A stretch of 64,000 nt of DNA from Archangium sp. (GTDB taxonomy: Bacteria > Myxococcota > Myxococcia > Myxococcales > Myxococcaceae). A model generated the notes under the pieces. That model worked only from the letters and a program-made list of their open reading frames with translations. It was not told the DNA's origin and ran no database searches. The stretch covers positions 62,001 to 126,000 of the forward strand of contig JAUXRX010000046.1 of assembly GCA_030681645.1 (NCBI GenBank), written 5' to 3'. Shown here piece by piece: positions 8,604 through 16,547 of the stretch; the first letter of the stretch is position 1, and each line of letters opens with the position of its first letter. Position numbers and translations under genes: made by a program.

Positions 8604-9392
8604 ATGAAGTCTTCCGCCGCGAACGACAACCTGCCCGTCGATCCAGCGGCCACCATCGCCGCGATGCTGCGGCGCCGCGAGGAGGTCTCTGACGAGGCGT
8701 TCGACTCGCTGCTCACCGAGCTGCCCCGCAAGAAGTCGCGCACCTATTGGTCGAGCGTGGAAGCGGCGCAGACGGCCTCGAAGCTGCTGCGCGAAGGAGG
8801 GGCGACGCGGGTGCTCGACGCGGGCTCCGGGGTGGGGAAGTTCTGCGCCATCGCCTCGCTCGATTCGGCGCACCGGGTGTGGGGCGTGGAGCGCCGCGGT
8901 GAGCTGGTGTTCGAGTCACGCCGGCTGGCGCAGGTGCTGGGCGCCGAGGTGGTGATCCAGGAAGGCACGCTGCACGACGTCGACGCGTCGGAGTTCGACG
9001 GCTTCTACTTCTTCAACCCCTTCGGCGAGTACGTCGCGGCCGATGAAGACCGGTACGACATGGCGAGCCCGCGCTCGTTCGACGCGTACATCAAGGACGC
9101 GCGCCTGGTGGAGAAGTGGCTGCGCGCCGCGCCCGTCGGCACCGCGATGGTCACGTACAACGGGCTGGGTGGCCGCATCCCCGTGTCATTCCGCGTGCGG
9201 CACACCACGCACGTGCGCGACGACACCATGCGGCTGTGGGTGAAGGAGAAGCCCGACGACTCGTTCGAGGCGTACATCGAGATCGAAGAAGAGCTCATCA
9301 CCGCCAGCGAATTGGCCAGGCTCGCGGCGAACAACGGGGCGGGGTTCGCAGACAGCCCGCTGGTGCGCGAGCTGAGCACCTTCGTCGAGTAG
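8604..9392 (+). CDS. SAM-dependent methyltransferase
   Basis: The protein has 262 residues. A class I methyltransferase motif I is visible as VLDAGSGVGKF (70-80), an acidic GVERRGE (94-100) ends beta 2, and FYFFNPFGE (134-142) matches the post-motif IV N/DPF region. The helical N-terminal part (1-60) and the SRTYW segment precede the Rossmann fold. The motif arrangement resembles DOT1-like or N-methyltransferase types, but the substrate cannot be named. It is cytoplasmic. It sits between the FHA activator and the LuxR cluster without overlap. Confidence 0.7.
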   Translation: MKSSAANDNLPVDPAATIAAMLRRREEVSDEAFDSLLTELPRKKSRTYWSSVEAAQTASKLLREGGATRVLDAGSGVGKFCAIASLDSAHRVWGVERRGELVFESRRLAQVLGAEVVIQEGTLHDVDASEFDGFYFFNPFGEYVAADEDRYDMASPRSFDAYIKDARLVEKWLRAAPVGTAMVTYNGLGGRIPVSFRVRHTTHVRDDTMRLWVKEKPDDSFEAYIEIEEELITASELARLAANNGAGFADSPLVRELSTFVE

Positions 9393-9410
9393 CTCGGGGC
9401 AGCGCCGCAC

Positions 9411-9426
9411 CTGCGGGAAACCGCAG
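9411..9426. other. Short GNRA-loop hairpin
   Basis: A perfect 6-bp stem CTGCGG / CCGCAG with a GAAA tetraloop lies 19 bases after the methyltransferase stop. There is no T run, so it is at most a weak terminator or an mRNA 3' stabiliser. Confidence 0.3.
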
Positions 9427-9476
9427 TAGACGATTGAGGGCTCTTCCGGCTACGTCGCGCTCAGGGGAGGGTGAGA

Positions 9477-10493
9477 ATGGTTGCCGAGTTGCGGCAGGCA
9501 CTTTCGACGATGACTGTCGATGGACCCACCGATTGGTCTTCGATCGTCACGCAGCTGCAGCAGGCCCTCGGCCGCCCGTCCCTCGCTGGCATCTACAATC
9601 TCGTCCTGGAATCGGGCAGCCTCAGTCCGCGTCTCGCCGTCATCTCTCAGACGAGCAGCGAAAGGGCCCACGCCCACATCAGAGGGCTGGTCGCCAACGC
9701 GGAGCTGGCCTTCGACCCGCTGAGGGTCGCTCGCGCTGATCAGAATCGCATTGCCACAGTCGCCCAGTTGATCCGCCGCGGCTATCCGGCAGTCAGGCTG
9801 CGAGCCCGGGTGGCGGGGATAGGTCAACGGCTTGTCGGGGTCAGGATGGTCGAGCAAATGCGGGTGCTCATCACCGACGGCGCGACCCTGCTCGGGTGGG
9901 TCGGAGGCCTGAGCGACGACGCCGATCACTTCGGCGCACGTGAGCACTCGACCCTTCGGGAACTTGTTCCGTACTTCCACAAGCGATTGCTGCTCGAGCA
10001 GCGACTGGAGCACGCGCCCCTCCGAGCAGCGACGCTCGACGTGGCCCTCGAAGCGATGACAGAGCCTGTCCTGGTGGTGTCCGCAGCGCGCCGGCCCGTG
10101 TTGATGAACTCAGGTGGCCGAGCGCTCTGGTCGACGTCCCGACTCGAGCTGGCACAGGACATCGAGGATGCGCTCAATGGCGACACTCGGAAGTTCCGTG
10201 TCACGCCGATCTCCGCGAGGGGGATTCCCCAGCACTGGCTCCTGGTTCGACGCGCCGACTGCACCGGTGCCTCGGCCCGCCTCGCTCACGCCCGCAAGAC
10301 CTGGGGGCTGACAGCGCGCGAAGCAGAAGTCCTGAGCCTGGTCGCTGAAGGTCGCACGAACGGTTCCGTGGCTCGAGACCTGGCCTGCGCGGAACGAACC
10401 GTCGAGTTGCATGTCACGCGCCTCCTGCAGAAGGCGCGTGTGTCGAACCGTGCTTCCCTCGTCGCGCAGTTCTGGACTGGAAAGGCCGTATGA
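9477..10493 (+). CDS. LuxR-type regulator, paralog A
   Basis: The protein has 338 residues. I chose the ATG at 9477, because the strong AGGGGAGG ends right before an upstream GTG (9471) and gives this ATG normal spacing. The C-terminal LuxR/GerE HTH spans about 270-335 (LTAREAEVLSLVAEGRTNG, ERTVELHVTRLL). The N-terminal 260 residues are not a receiver or an autoinducer-binding domain. A PAS-like patch (PVLVVSAARRPVLMNSGG) precedes the HTH. It overlaps the next hydrolase gene by ATGA, and its paralog lies after the hydrolase. The ligand is unknown. Confidence 0.8.
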   Translation: MVAELRQALSTMTVDGPTDWSSIVTQLQQALGRPSLAGIYNLVLESGSLSPRLAVISQTSSERAHAHIRGLVANAELAFDPLRVARADQNRIATVAQLIRRGYPAVRLRARVAGIGQRLVGVRMVEQMRVLITDGATLLGWVGGLSDDADHFGAREHSTLRELVPYFHKRLLLEQRLEHAPLRAATLDVALEAMTEPVLVVSAARRPVLMNSGGRALWSTSRLELAQDIEDALNGDTRKFRVTPISARGIPQHWLLVRRADCTGASARLAHARKTWGLTAREAEVLSLVAEGRTNGSVARDLACAERTVELHVTRLLQKARVSNRASLVAQFWTGKAV

Positions 10494-11245
10494 GCTTCCT
10501 AGTCGAGTCTCGGGGTACGGGGTCCAACACGGTCGTGCTCCTTCACGGAATTCCGTCGGACGTGAGCTGGGGGCACGAGCTGGCAACCGCTCTCGCTCCG
10601 TTCGCACGCGTCCTCGTGCCCCACCTGCCAGGCTACGGGCAGATGCCCGCGGCCGTCCCCTATGACTGGGCACAGGTTCACGGCGACCTCGTCGCCACCC
10701 TCGCCGAGCACCACGCCGATCGGCCCATCCTCGTCGGCTTCTCGGGCGGCAGCTGGCGAGCGCTCGAGCTCGCCTTGCAGCCGGGTGTCGGCCCCCGGGG
10801 CGTGGTGTGCCTCTCAGGGACCGCCAGCCTCGAGCTTGCGGAGCGCGATGGTTTCCGCCAGTTCGCCCAGGCGCTCCGCGCCGGAGTCGATCTCCGCCCA
10901 CTCGCCGGGCCCCGTTTCCTCGCCCGGAAGGCTGGCGATGATTCCGCGGTGGCGACGGTTCAGGGCTGGCTGTCGGCCTGTCCCCCTGCCGCTCTTGCGG
11001 CAGAGCTGGAAGCGCTCGCAGCGCAACCCGACCTCGTGAGCCGGCTCAAGGCGCTCGACTGCCCGGTGTTGGTCCGTTCCGGGACGCTGGATCAGCCATG
11101 CCCGCCAGTGAAGGCCCGCGCGATCGCCGCGGCTTGTCAGAGGGGATCCCTCGAGCTGGTGGAAGGCGCGGGGCATGCGCTGCTGCTGGAAGACAGCGAC
11201 GAGACCATCGCGTCGGTGACGAGGTTCGTCGGGGGCCTCAGCTGA
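10490..11245 (+). CDS. Alpha/beta hydrolase
   Basis: The protein has 251 residues with an alpha/beta-hydrolase fold. The oxyanion segment LLHGIPSD lies at 17-24, the nucleophile elbow is GFSGG with Ser85, an acidic DQP follows near residue 200, and GAGHALLLED near 230 supplies the His. No signal peptide is visible, so it is cytoplasmic. It is sandwiched between two LuxR regulators, overlapping the first by ATGA and abutting the second. It may therefore make, remove or sense the small molecule that the flanking regulators respond to. Substrate is unknown. Confidence 0.8.
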   Translation: MSFLVESRGTGSNTVVLLHGIPSDVSWGHELATALAPFARVLVPHLPGYGQMPAAVPYDWAQVHGDLVATLAEHHADRPILVGFSGGSWRALELALQPGVGPRGVVCLSGTASLELAERDGFRQFAQALRAGVDLRPLAGPRFLARKAGDDSAVATVQGWLSACPPAALAAELEALAAQPDLVSRLKALDCPVLVRSGTLDQPCPPVKARAIAAACQRGSLELVEGAGHALLLEDSDETIASVTRFVGGLS

Positions 11246-12297
11246 GACGGGCCCGGGCGTCCGCGTCACGTCAGGTCGAACAGGCCGCTGAGGCCTTCGA
11301 AGACCTGTTGGGGTCGCTGCGCCTGTCCAATTCCGGAGAGTGGACGACCCAGCTGGTCGAACAACTGAGGTCGGCGCTGCGCGTTCCTGTCGCCGGGATC
11401 TACAACTTCAAACGAAGCGGCCAGCGGCTGGGCCCTGGCATCGCCAGCTTCTCCCTGATGTCCCCTGAGACCGCGCGTGCGCATGTGGGAGAATTGCTCT
11501 CGGAGCGACACCTCACGTTCGATCCAGCTCTCGTCTCGCCTCGCGAACGGAACCGCGTGGAGACCCTCAAAGAGCTCGTCGTGACCCAGCGCGCCCCGGC
11601 AGATACAGGGGAGAAGTTGGGACAACTCGCCCGCCGGCGGACGGGTGTGGTCCTGCGTGAGCAGGTCCGCGTGCTGATCTCTGAGGGACCGACGCTGTTG
11701 GGGTGGGTCGGCGCGCTCAGTGATGATCCGGCCGCCTTTGGCGCTCGCGAGCGAGCCATTCTCCGCCGGCTGGTTCCGCCCCTCGCGCGACGGCTCCGCG
11801 TCGAAGAGCGGCTCGCCCAGGCGCCGCTCGAATCAGCCACGCTCGTGGTCGCGTTGGAGGCGATGATCGAGCCGGTCTTCGTCGTCGATGCGACGGGCGA
11901 GCCTGTGTTCATGAACGTGGCAGCGCACGCGCTCTGGGCCAGCGCCCGCGTCGCGGTGACCGACGACATCGACGATGCGCTCGCTGGCGCCCGGACCCGC
12001 TTCGACGTGAACTCCATCGCCGGGCCGGGACTACCGCAGCACTGGCTGCTCGTCAGGCGTGCGAGGCGCACCGAGGCAACTGCCCGCGGGATCCAGGCCT
12101 CGCGGCAATGGGGGTTGACCCCTCGGCAAGGACAGGTGTTGCGCCTCATCGCAGAGGGCCTGACCAACGCTTCCATCGCGCGCGAACTCAGCTGCGCAGA
12201 GCGCACGGTCGAGCTTCACGTCACGCATCTGCTTGCCAAAGCTCGCGCGCCCAACCGCGCCTCGCTGGTGGCGCGGTACTGGACGGGGACGCCCTGA
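11242..12297 (+). CDS. LuxR-type regulator, paralog B (start uncertain)
   Basis: The reading frame is unmistakable from about 11300 and aligns end to end with paralog A, sharing LLGWVG and LSDD, a PAS-like PVFVVDATGEPVFMN, and the C-terminal HTH (LTPRQGQVLRLIAEGLTNAS, ERTVELHVTHLL). There is no ATG or GTG at the expected start. Options are a CTG at 11242 overlapping the hydrolase stop (CTGA), a TTG at 11308, or an ATG at 11098 deep in the hydrolase. I give 11242 because coupling to the hydrolase seems likely and GGGGG lies upstream, but this is a guess. Confidence 0.75.
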   Translation: MRRARASASRQVEQAAEAFEDLLGSLRLSNSGEWTTQLVEQLRSALRVPVAGIYNFKRSGQRLGPGIASFSLMSPETARAHVGELLSERHLTFDPALVSPRERNRVETLKELVVTQRAPADTGEKLGQLARRRTGVVLREQVRVLISEGPTLLGWVGALSDDPAAFGARERAILRRLVPPLARRLRVEERLAQAPLESATLVVALEAMIEPVFVVDATGEPVFMNVAAHALWASARVAVTDDIDDALAGARTRFDVNSIAGPGLPQHWLLVRRARRTEATARGIQASRQWGLTPRQGQVLRLIAEGLTNASIARELSCAERTVELHVTHLLAKARAPNRASLVARYWTGTP

Positions 12298-12307
12298 TCA
12301 GCGGAGG

Positions 12308-12401
12308 CAGTGCGGCTTCCCGCTATGGCTGAGCGTCAGCGTGCATGGCATCTGAGACACCTCCTCGTCGTCAGGAATGGTGCTCATGAACTCAAGAACG
12401 C
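12308..12401 (+). repeat. Duplicated 95-bp upstream region, copy A
   Basis: This sequence matches 13371-13465 over its length with scattered mismatches. It ends with CTCATGAACTCA, which in copy B forms the start of a lipoprotein gene. In copy A the same ATG (12386) opens a 16-codon frame that stops before the next gene. The duplicated piece therefore looks like a promoter and leader region, copied upstream of two surface-protein genes. Confidence 0.8.
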
Positions 12402-12453
12402 ACTTCCTCGCGTCGCAGGCACACCCGCTTCTCTGACTTGAAGGATCGCCAAA

Positions 12454-13104
12454 TTGGACAACCGAAAACACCGACTCGCGCTGCTGCTGGCGCTGATGAC
12501 CCCGCTCCTCATCTGGGGCGCCGATCTCGTCATCCCCCATACTTTCAGCGCTGGCGGTGCGATTCGCGCCGAGGAGATGAACTCGAACTTCGATGCGGTT
12601 CGCGCCTCGTTCAACGCCCACGGCTCGGGGAGTCGCTTGAAGGTGATGAACCTCAAAGGGCCAGACGGGTTTGTTCAGCCGTTCAGCTACCAGGGACTTC
12701 CCATCGCGTGGGACTCGCAGCTTCAGATGAGTTGCATGGTTGCGGGGGGGTACTGCCTTCCTCTTGCTGTGGTCACAGGCTTCTCGGATGCGGCCTGCAC
12801 GGTGCCTGTCGCCCAACAGAATTCCAGCACGGTTGGTTACTACGCTCAGTTCTACTTCCGCGCTGACGCGGGCGCGTTCGCGGAGTCGTCGCGATACGCC
12901 TATCAGTCGATCTACCCCCAGGCTCCCACCTTCCATCGGGTCGGAGCCGCGCAGATGGGGACCGTGTATTCCTCTCAGTCGCAGACCTATTCAGATGGCG
13001 GCACACAGACGACCTGCAACCCGCAGGGAACGCAGACGTTCTACCCTGTCACGGGGACTGAACCCGAGTCGACCTTCGCGCGTGTCGTGCTGTCGGTGGA
13101 GTGA
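12454..13104 (+). CDS. Secreted protein with PHTF-AGG head motif
   Basis: The protein has 216 residues from a TTG at 12454 that follows an AAGGA at 12441. An N-terminal hydrophobic stretch (LALLLALMTPLLIWGADLV) is a signal peptide or anchor. Directly after it, IPHTFSAGGAIRAEEMNSNF resembles the short N-terminal segment shared by many phage-tail-like and surface proteins. Three Cys residues follow. No enzyme motif is visible. The gene follows copy A of the duplicated upstream region and precedes a small lipoprotein by 7 bases, so it is probably a surface protein. Confidence 0.6.
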   Translation: MDNRKHRLALLLALMTPLLIWGADLVIPHTFSAGGAIRAEEMNSNFDAVRASFNAHGSGSRLKVMNLKGPDGFVQPFSYQGLPIAWDSQLQMSCMVAGGYCLPLAVVTGFSDAACTVPVAQQNSSTVGYYAQFYFRADAGAFAESSRYAYQSIYPQAPTFHRVGAAQMGTVYSSQSQTYSDGGTQTTCNPQGTQTFYPVTGTEPESTFARVVLSVE

Positions 13105-13111
13105 GGCAGCC

Positions 13112-13324
13112 ATGTTCCGGATTCTGCTCTTCGCAGTGATGGTGCTGAGTTCGACGGCGTGTCCGCCGGGGCCTCCTGAGCCAGGACGTGACGGGGGCAC
13201 AGGTGGAGGTGCTGGAACTGGAGTGGGAGGGGGGGGCGGTGCTGCGACAGGGGGAGGCGGAGCGATGCCGCTGCCTGCCGGCTTCTTCGGCACCGCAACC
13301 TGGGGCAACGCCAGCTATCAGTGA
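13112..13324 (+). CDS. Short Gly-rich lipoprotein, possibly truncated
   Basis: The protein has 70 residues. The signal peptide with lipobox LSSTAC is clear, followed by a Pro/Gly-rich tether of the kind that links lipoproteins to a folded domain (for example GGGAGTGVGGGGGA). The chain then ends abruptly at GTATWGNASYQ, with no folded domain. Copy B of the duplicated upstream region starts 46 bases after the stop. It may be the remains of a longer gene cut by that duplication. Confidence 0.55.
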   Translation: MFRILLFAVMVLSSTACPPGPPEPGRDGGTGGGAGTGVGGGGGAATGGGGAMPLPAGFFGTATWGNASYQ

Positions 13325-13370
13325 GCTGTTTCGAGCCCACCCACCGGTTCGTTCCGCGCAGGGGTCCTCG

Positions 13371-13465
13371 CAGTGCGGCTTCCCGCTATGGATGAGCGAC
13401 GGCGCGCATGGCATCTGGGACACCTCCTCGTCGTCGGGAATGGTGGCTCATGAACTCAGGAACGC
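13371..13465 (+). repeat. Duplicated 95-bp upstream region, copy B
   Basis: This is the second copy of the sequence at 12308-12401, again starting with CAGTGCGGCTTCCCGCTATG. It contains the ATG at 13450 that I take as the start of the kelch-repeat lipoprotein. It is therefore a 5' leader plus start codon that has been duplicated. Confidence 0.8.
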
Positions 13466-15330
13466 GGACTCTCGAGCAGCTCGGAGGCGCCCGGGTGGCG
13501 CTCCTGATTCTCGCGGCGGCATTCACGGTGGCTTGCAGGACCCCCGTGATGGCCAAGCCCTGTACGGACGACATCTGCCAGGGCACGGATCCGGGGCGTC
13601 CCTATTGCGACACGGCGACCTCGACCTGTGTGGTGTGCAGGGCAGACGGCGATTGTGCGTCGAGCGGCACCGGCAAGCACTGCAACGCGGCGAGGACGGC
13701 CTGCGTCGCGTGTCGCGATCACAACGACTGCGCCGCGGTAGGTGAATACTGCGACGCCGCAACCAGCCAGTGTCGAGTTGGGTGCACGGCGGATGCCCCG
13801 CGATGCGGCGTTCAGGTTTGTGACACTGTCGGGAAGGTCTGCGTCGGGTGTCTGACTGACGCCAATTGCGGCGCCGACAAGGTCTGCGAGCCGGTGACGA
13901 AGACCTGCGTGGGCTGCAACGCCGACGCAGATTGCGGGCAGTCGACAGGCAGAGTCTGTCGCCAGACGGCCTGTGTCTGCATCGCGACGCCCAACAGCTG
14001 TGGTGCGGGACGAGTGTGTGACACCACCGCGAACGCCTGCGTGCAGTGCCTGAGCGCCGCTGATTGCGCGGGCCTGCCGGGCCTTCGCCATTGCGACGCC
14101 ATGACGAAGACGTGTGTGGCGTGCCTGCCGACCAACGACGATTGTCCCGCCAACCAGTACTGCGATTCATCGATGCACTGCGTCGCTGGCTGCAAGCTGC
14201 CTGAGCCGGCTGCCCGGGAGTGCGCGGCCGAGCAGTTCTGCAACGTCCAGCACACCTGCGTGCTGGGGTGTATGGGTACGGGGCAAAGCACCTGCGCGCC
14301 GGGACAGACCTGTCAGCTCGGGGCATGCTTCGAGAACACCTGGACGCTCCGCCCCACCAGTGGGACCGCGGGGCCGGCCCTGGGGGGCGCGGCGTTCGTC
14401 GCCGACACCGTCAACAATCAGCTGATCGTCTTCGGTGGTGAGAACGCAACCGGCCAGCGCGATGAACTCTGGACGCTCACCTTCGGTCCGATGGGTGAGC
14501 CCGTCTGGCAGCAGCGACTGATCGCTGGCGCGCGCCCAACGGCGCGGACCGTGTTTGGTGCCGCCTTCGACTCTCAGCGCGGCCGGCTCGTCATTCACGG
14601 CGGAAACCAGAACGGCGGCTGCTCGAACTACCTGGGTGAGACCTGGGCGCTCGATGTGGCGACGATGCGGTGGACCCGCATCTGGGACACTTCGATGGGC
14701 ACTCCCGGCCCGGGACGGGTCAACGGAAATCAGCTCGCCTACGACCCTGTTCGAGGGGTGATCGTGGCGTTCGGTGGACAGGCGCCCGACAGCCCCGCGC
14801 CTTGCTTCGACGTGAGTACGACCTGGGAGCTGTCTGGGAACACGTGGACGCAGATCGTCACGCCCCCGGCCAGAACCCCGTCGGGCCGCGTCAACATGAT
14901 GCTGGCCACTGATCCCACGAGTGGTCGTGTCTTCATGTTCGGCGGTCACGTCAGCATCTCGACCTATGCCGGACTCGCGGAGACGTGGGTGTATGACGGG
15001 ACGGGCTGGGATCAGCTCCCCGGCGTGCAGCCACCAGGTCGCGATCGCGCGGCGTTCGCCTACGAGCCGGTGCGTAAGAAGCTGGTGCTCTTTGGTGGCT
15101 ACCCCGCTGCCAGCTCCGTCAACAATCCGCTGGGCGACACCTGGGAGTTTGACGTCACGAGCCTGGCCTGGTCGCAAGGCGCAGCTGGCATGGCGCCACT
15201 CCGCTCGCCCAGCCCCCGACAGCTGAGCCACGCCGCTGCATTGCCGGGAATGAATCGGCTCGTGCTCTTCGGAGGGATGACGAGCGGCTATGTCCCGTCG
15301 AGTGAAGTGTGGGTCTATGGCGGTCCCTGA
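13450..15330 (+). CDS. Lipoprotein with Cys-rich repeats and kelch repeats
   Basis: The protein has 626 residues from the ATG at 13450; an upstream GTG in frame would remove the lipoprotein signal character. The lipobox is FTVACR. Residues about 30-290 are Cys-rich units of CVGC/CVAC type with regularly spaced Asp. From about 310 to the end there are six kelch-like blades ending in FGG (LIVFGGENATG, LVLFGGYPA, LVLFGGMTSG), which should form a beta-propeller. A surface-exposed binding protein is inferred. The gene belongs to a block of lower-GC surface genes. Confidence 0.75.
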   Translation: MNSGTRTLEQLGGARVALLILAAAFTVACRTPVMAKPCTDDICQGTDPGRPYCDTATSTCVVCRADGDCASSGTGKHCNAARTACVACRDHNDCAAVGEYCDAATSQCRVGCTADAPRCGVQVCDTVGKVCVGCLTDANCGADKVCEPVTKTCVGCNADADCGQSTGRVCRQTACVCIATPNSCGAGRVCDTTANACVQCLSAADCAGLPGLRHCDAMTKTCVACLPTNDDCPANQYCDSSMHCVAGCKLPEPAARECAAEQFCNVQHTCVLGCMGTGQSTCAPGQTCQLGACFENTWTLRPTSGTAGPALGGAAFVADTVNNQLIVFGGENATGQRDELWTLTFGPMGEPVWQQRLIAGARPTARTVFGAAFDSQRGRLVIHGGNQNGGCSNYLGETWALDVATMRWTRIWDTSMGTPGPGRVNGNQLAYDPVRGVIVAFGGQAPDSPAPCFDVSTTWELSGNTWTQIVTPPARTPSGRVNMMLATDPTSGRVFMFGGHVSISTYAGLAETWVYDGTGWDQLPGVQPPGRDRAAFAYEPVRKKLVLFGGYPAASSVNNPLGDTWEFDVTSLAWSQGAAGMAPLRSPSPRQLSHAAALPGMNRLVLFGGMTSGYVPSSEVWVYGGP

Positions 15331-15363
15331 TGAGCCCTCGCGAATTCTGACGGGAGCTTGTGC

Positions 15364-16182
15364 ATGATTTGGATCCTTCCACTCGTGGTTCTGTCCGGTG
15401 TGGGCTGCGAGAAGGACACGGACTGCAAGGGCGATCGCATCTGCGAGGGCGGCGTCTGTGTCTGGCCTCAATCCCCGCATCAGCAAGGATCAGGTGTCCC
15501 GCCCTTGCCGGCCTCCACCCCGCCTGCTCCTGAGATCGCAAAGCTCCGAGCACCGCTCAGGATCGAGAGCATCGCGCCAGAGGAGCCGCGATGTGACCGC
15601 GCCGCCCCACTTGATGCGGATGGGAGGCTGAGAGCTGAGTGCAAAGAGGGCCTTTCTAACCACTCAGAGACCAACCTCCCGCCGGGCACTTCAGAGGCAG
15701 AGAAGCTGCGAGCGCAACCAGCAGAGGACGTCTACGAAGCGCGCGGAGCTGGCGCCTTCTTCTTCGTGGAAGGTTCCTTCGAGTTTGCGGGGGGCGCCGG
15801 AACGGGAGCAATCCTCGGACTTGATGTCGTCTTGCATCGCTGGGCAGGAGCGTTGATCGGCTTCAATCTGGGAATCGGCTATCGCTACACTGCGTCCGGC
15901 GTTCTCAGGGCACGCTCGATAGCGTTGTCCACGGTGCCCGCGAGCCTGGTCGTGGACGTCGGGGTTCGGCTTGGCTCGTCCGCCTCTGAGGTGGTGTTCC
16001 GCGCTGGTGCCCTCGGGGCCTACCTGGGCGGGGTTGGCGTGGGTGAGTTCGTAGGCAAGGCCCTGTTGGGGCTGAAGTTCCAGTTTCGAAGCGATCGGGA
16101 GCGTGGGTATTGGTCTGTTGGCGCCGACTTCCTCGTCGTGAATGGACTTGTGTTCATTGTCAATCTGGGGAGGGCATTTTGA
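15364..16182 (+). CDS. Lipoprotein with predicted beta-rich C-terminal domain
   Basis: The protein has 272 residues; the ATG at 15364 has GGGAG 7 bases upstream, so I chose it over the TTG at 15358. The lipobox is LSGVGC. An N-terminal Cys cluster (CEKDTDCKGDRICEGGVC) is followed by a Pro-rich linker to about 110 and a beta-rich domain with alternating hydrophobic and Gly residues. The last residues are a terminal aromatic strand (VFIVNLGRAF), which is like outer-membrane beta-barrel proteins. It overlaps the next gene (TTGA). Function is unknown. Confidence 0.6.
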   Translation: MIWILPLVVLSGVGCEKDTDCKGDRICEGGVCVWPQSPHQQGSGVPPLPASTPPAPEIAKLRAPLRIESIAPEEPRCDRAAPLDADGRLRAECKEGLSNHSETNLPPGTSEAEKLRAQPAEDVYEARGAGAFFFVEGSFEFAGGAGTGAILGLDVVLHRWAGALIGFNLGIGYRYTASGVLRARSIALSTVPASLVVDVGVRLGSSASEVVFRAGALGAYLGGVGVGEFVGKALLGLKFQFRSDRERGYWSVGADFLVVNGLVFIVNLGRAF

Positions 16183-16514
16183 TTCATCGTCTCGCATTCA
16201 AGGCGTGCCTGCTTCTGTGCGGTTGCGGTTGGGATATCGGCGAAGGCGGCGGCCCCGGTGGCGGGGCGGGCGGCGGAACGAGCGGAGCCGGCGGCGGCGA
16301 TGGCTTCTACTGCGCGATGGTCTACTGGTCGTGCGACACGAACACGCCTCAAGGGCGAGAGAATGGGCTGGCGGCACCTCTTGCCTGCTACTCGCCTGGA
16401 AAGATCTCCCCCCGGCAGTCGACTTTCCCCACTGTTTGTCGAAGTTCCGCGCGAAATGCGTCTGAGCACTGCGTGACCTGCAATCCATCTTGCACTGTCA
16501 ATAGTTGTCTCTGA
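16179..16514 (+). CDS. Short Cys-rich lipoprotein
   Basis: The protein has 111 residues. The TTG at 16179 overlaps the preceding stop and follows GGGGAGGG at ideal spacing; it gives a lipobox LLCGC. A Gly-rich tether leads to a small domain with about eight Cys (CAMVYWSC, CVTCNPSC), which should be disulfide-bonded. This gene lies at the end of the lower-GC block. Function is unknown. Confidence 0.55.
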   Translation: MIHRLAFKACLLLCGCGWDIGEGGGPGGGAGGGTSGAGGGDGFYCAMVYWSCDTNTPQGRENGLAAPLACYSPGKISPRQSTFPTVCRSSARNASEHCVTCNPSCTVNSCL

Positions 16515-16547
16515 AGGCAGGCCGGAGGAGTGGGTAATTGTCGTCCT

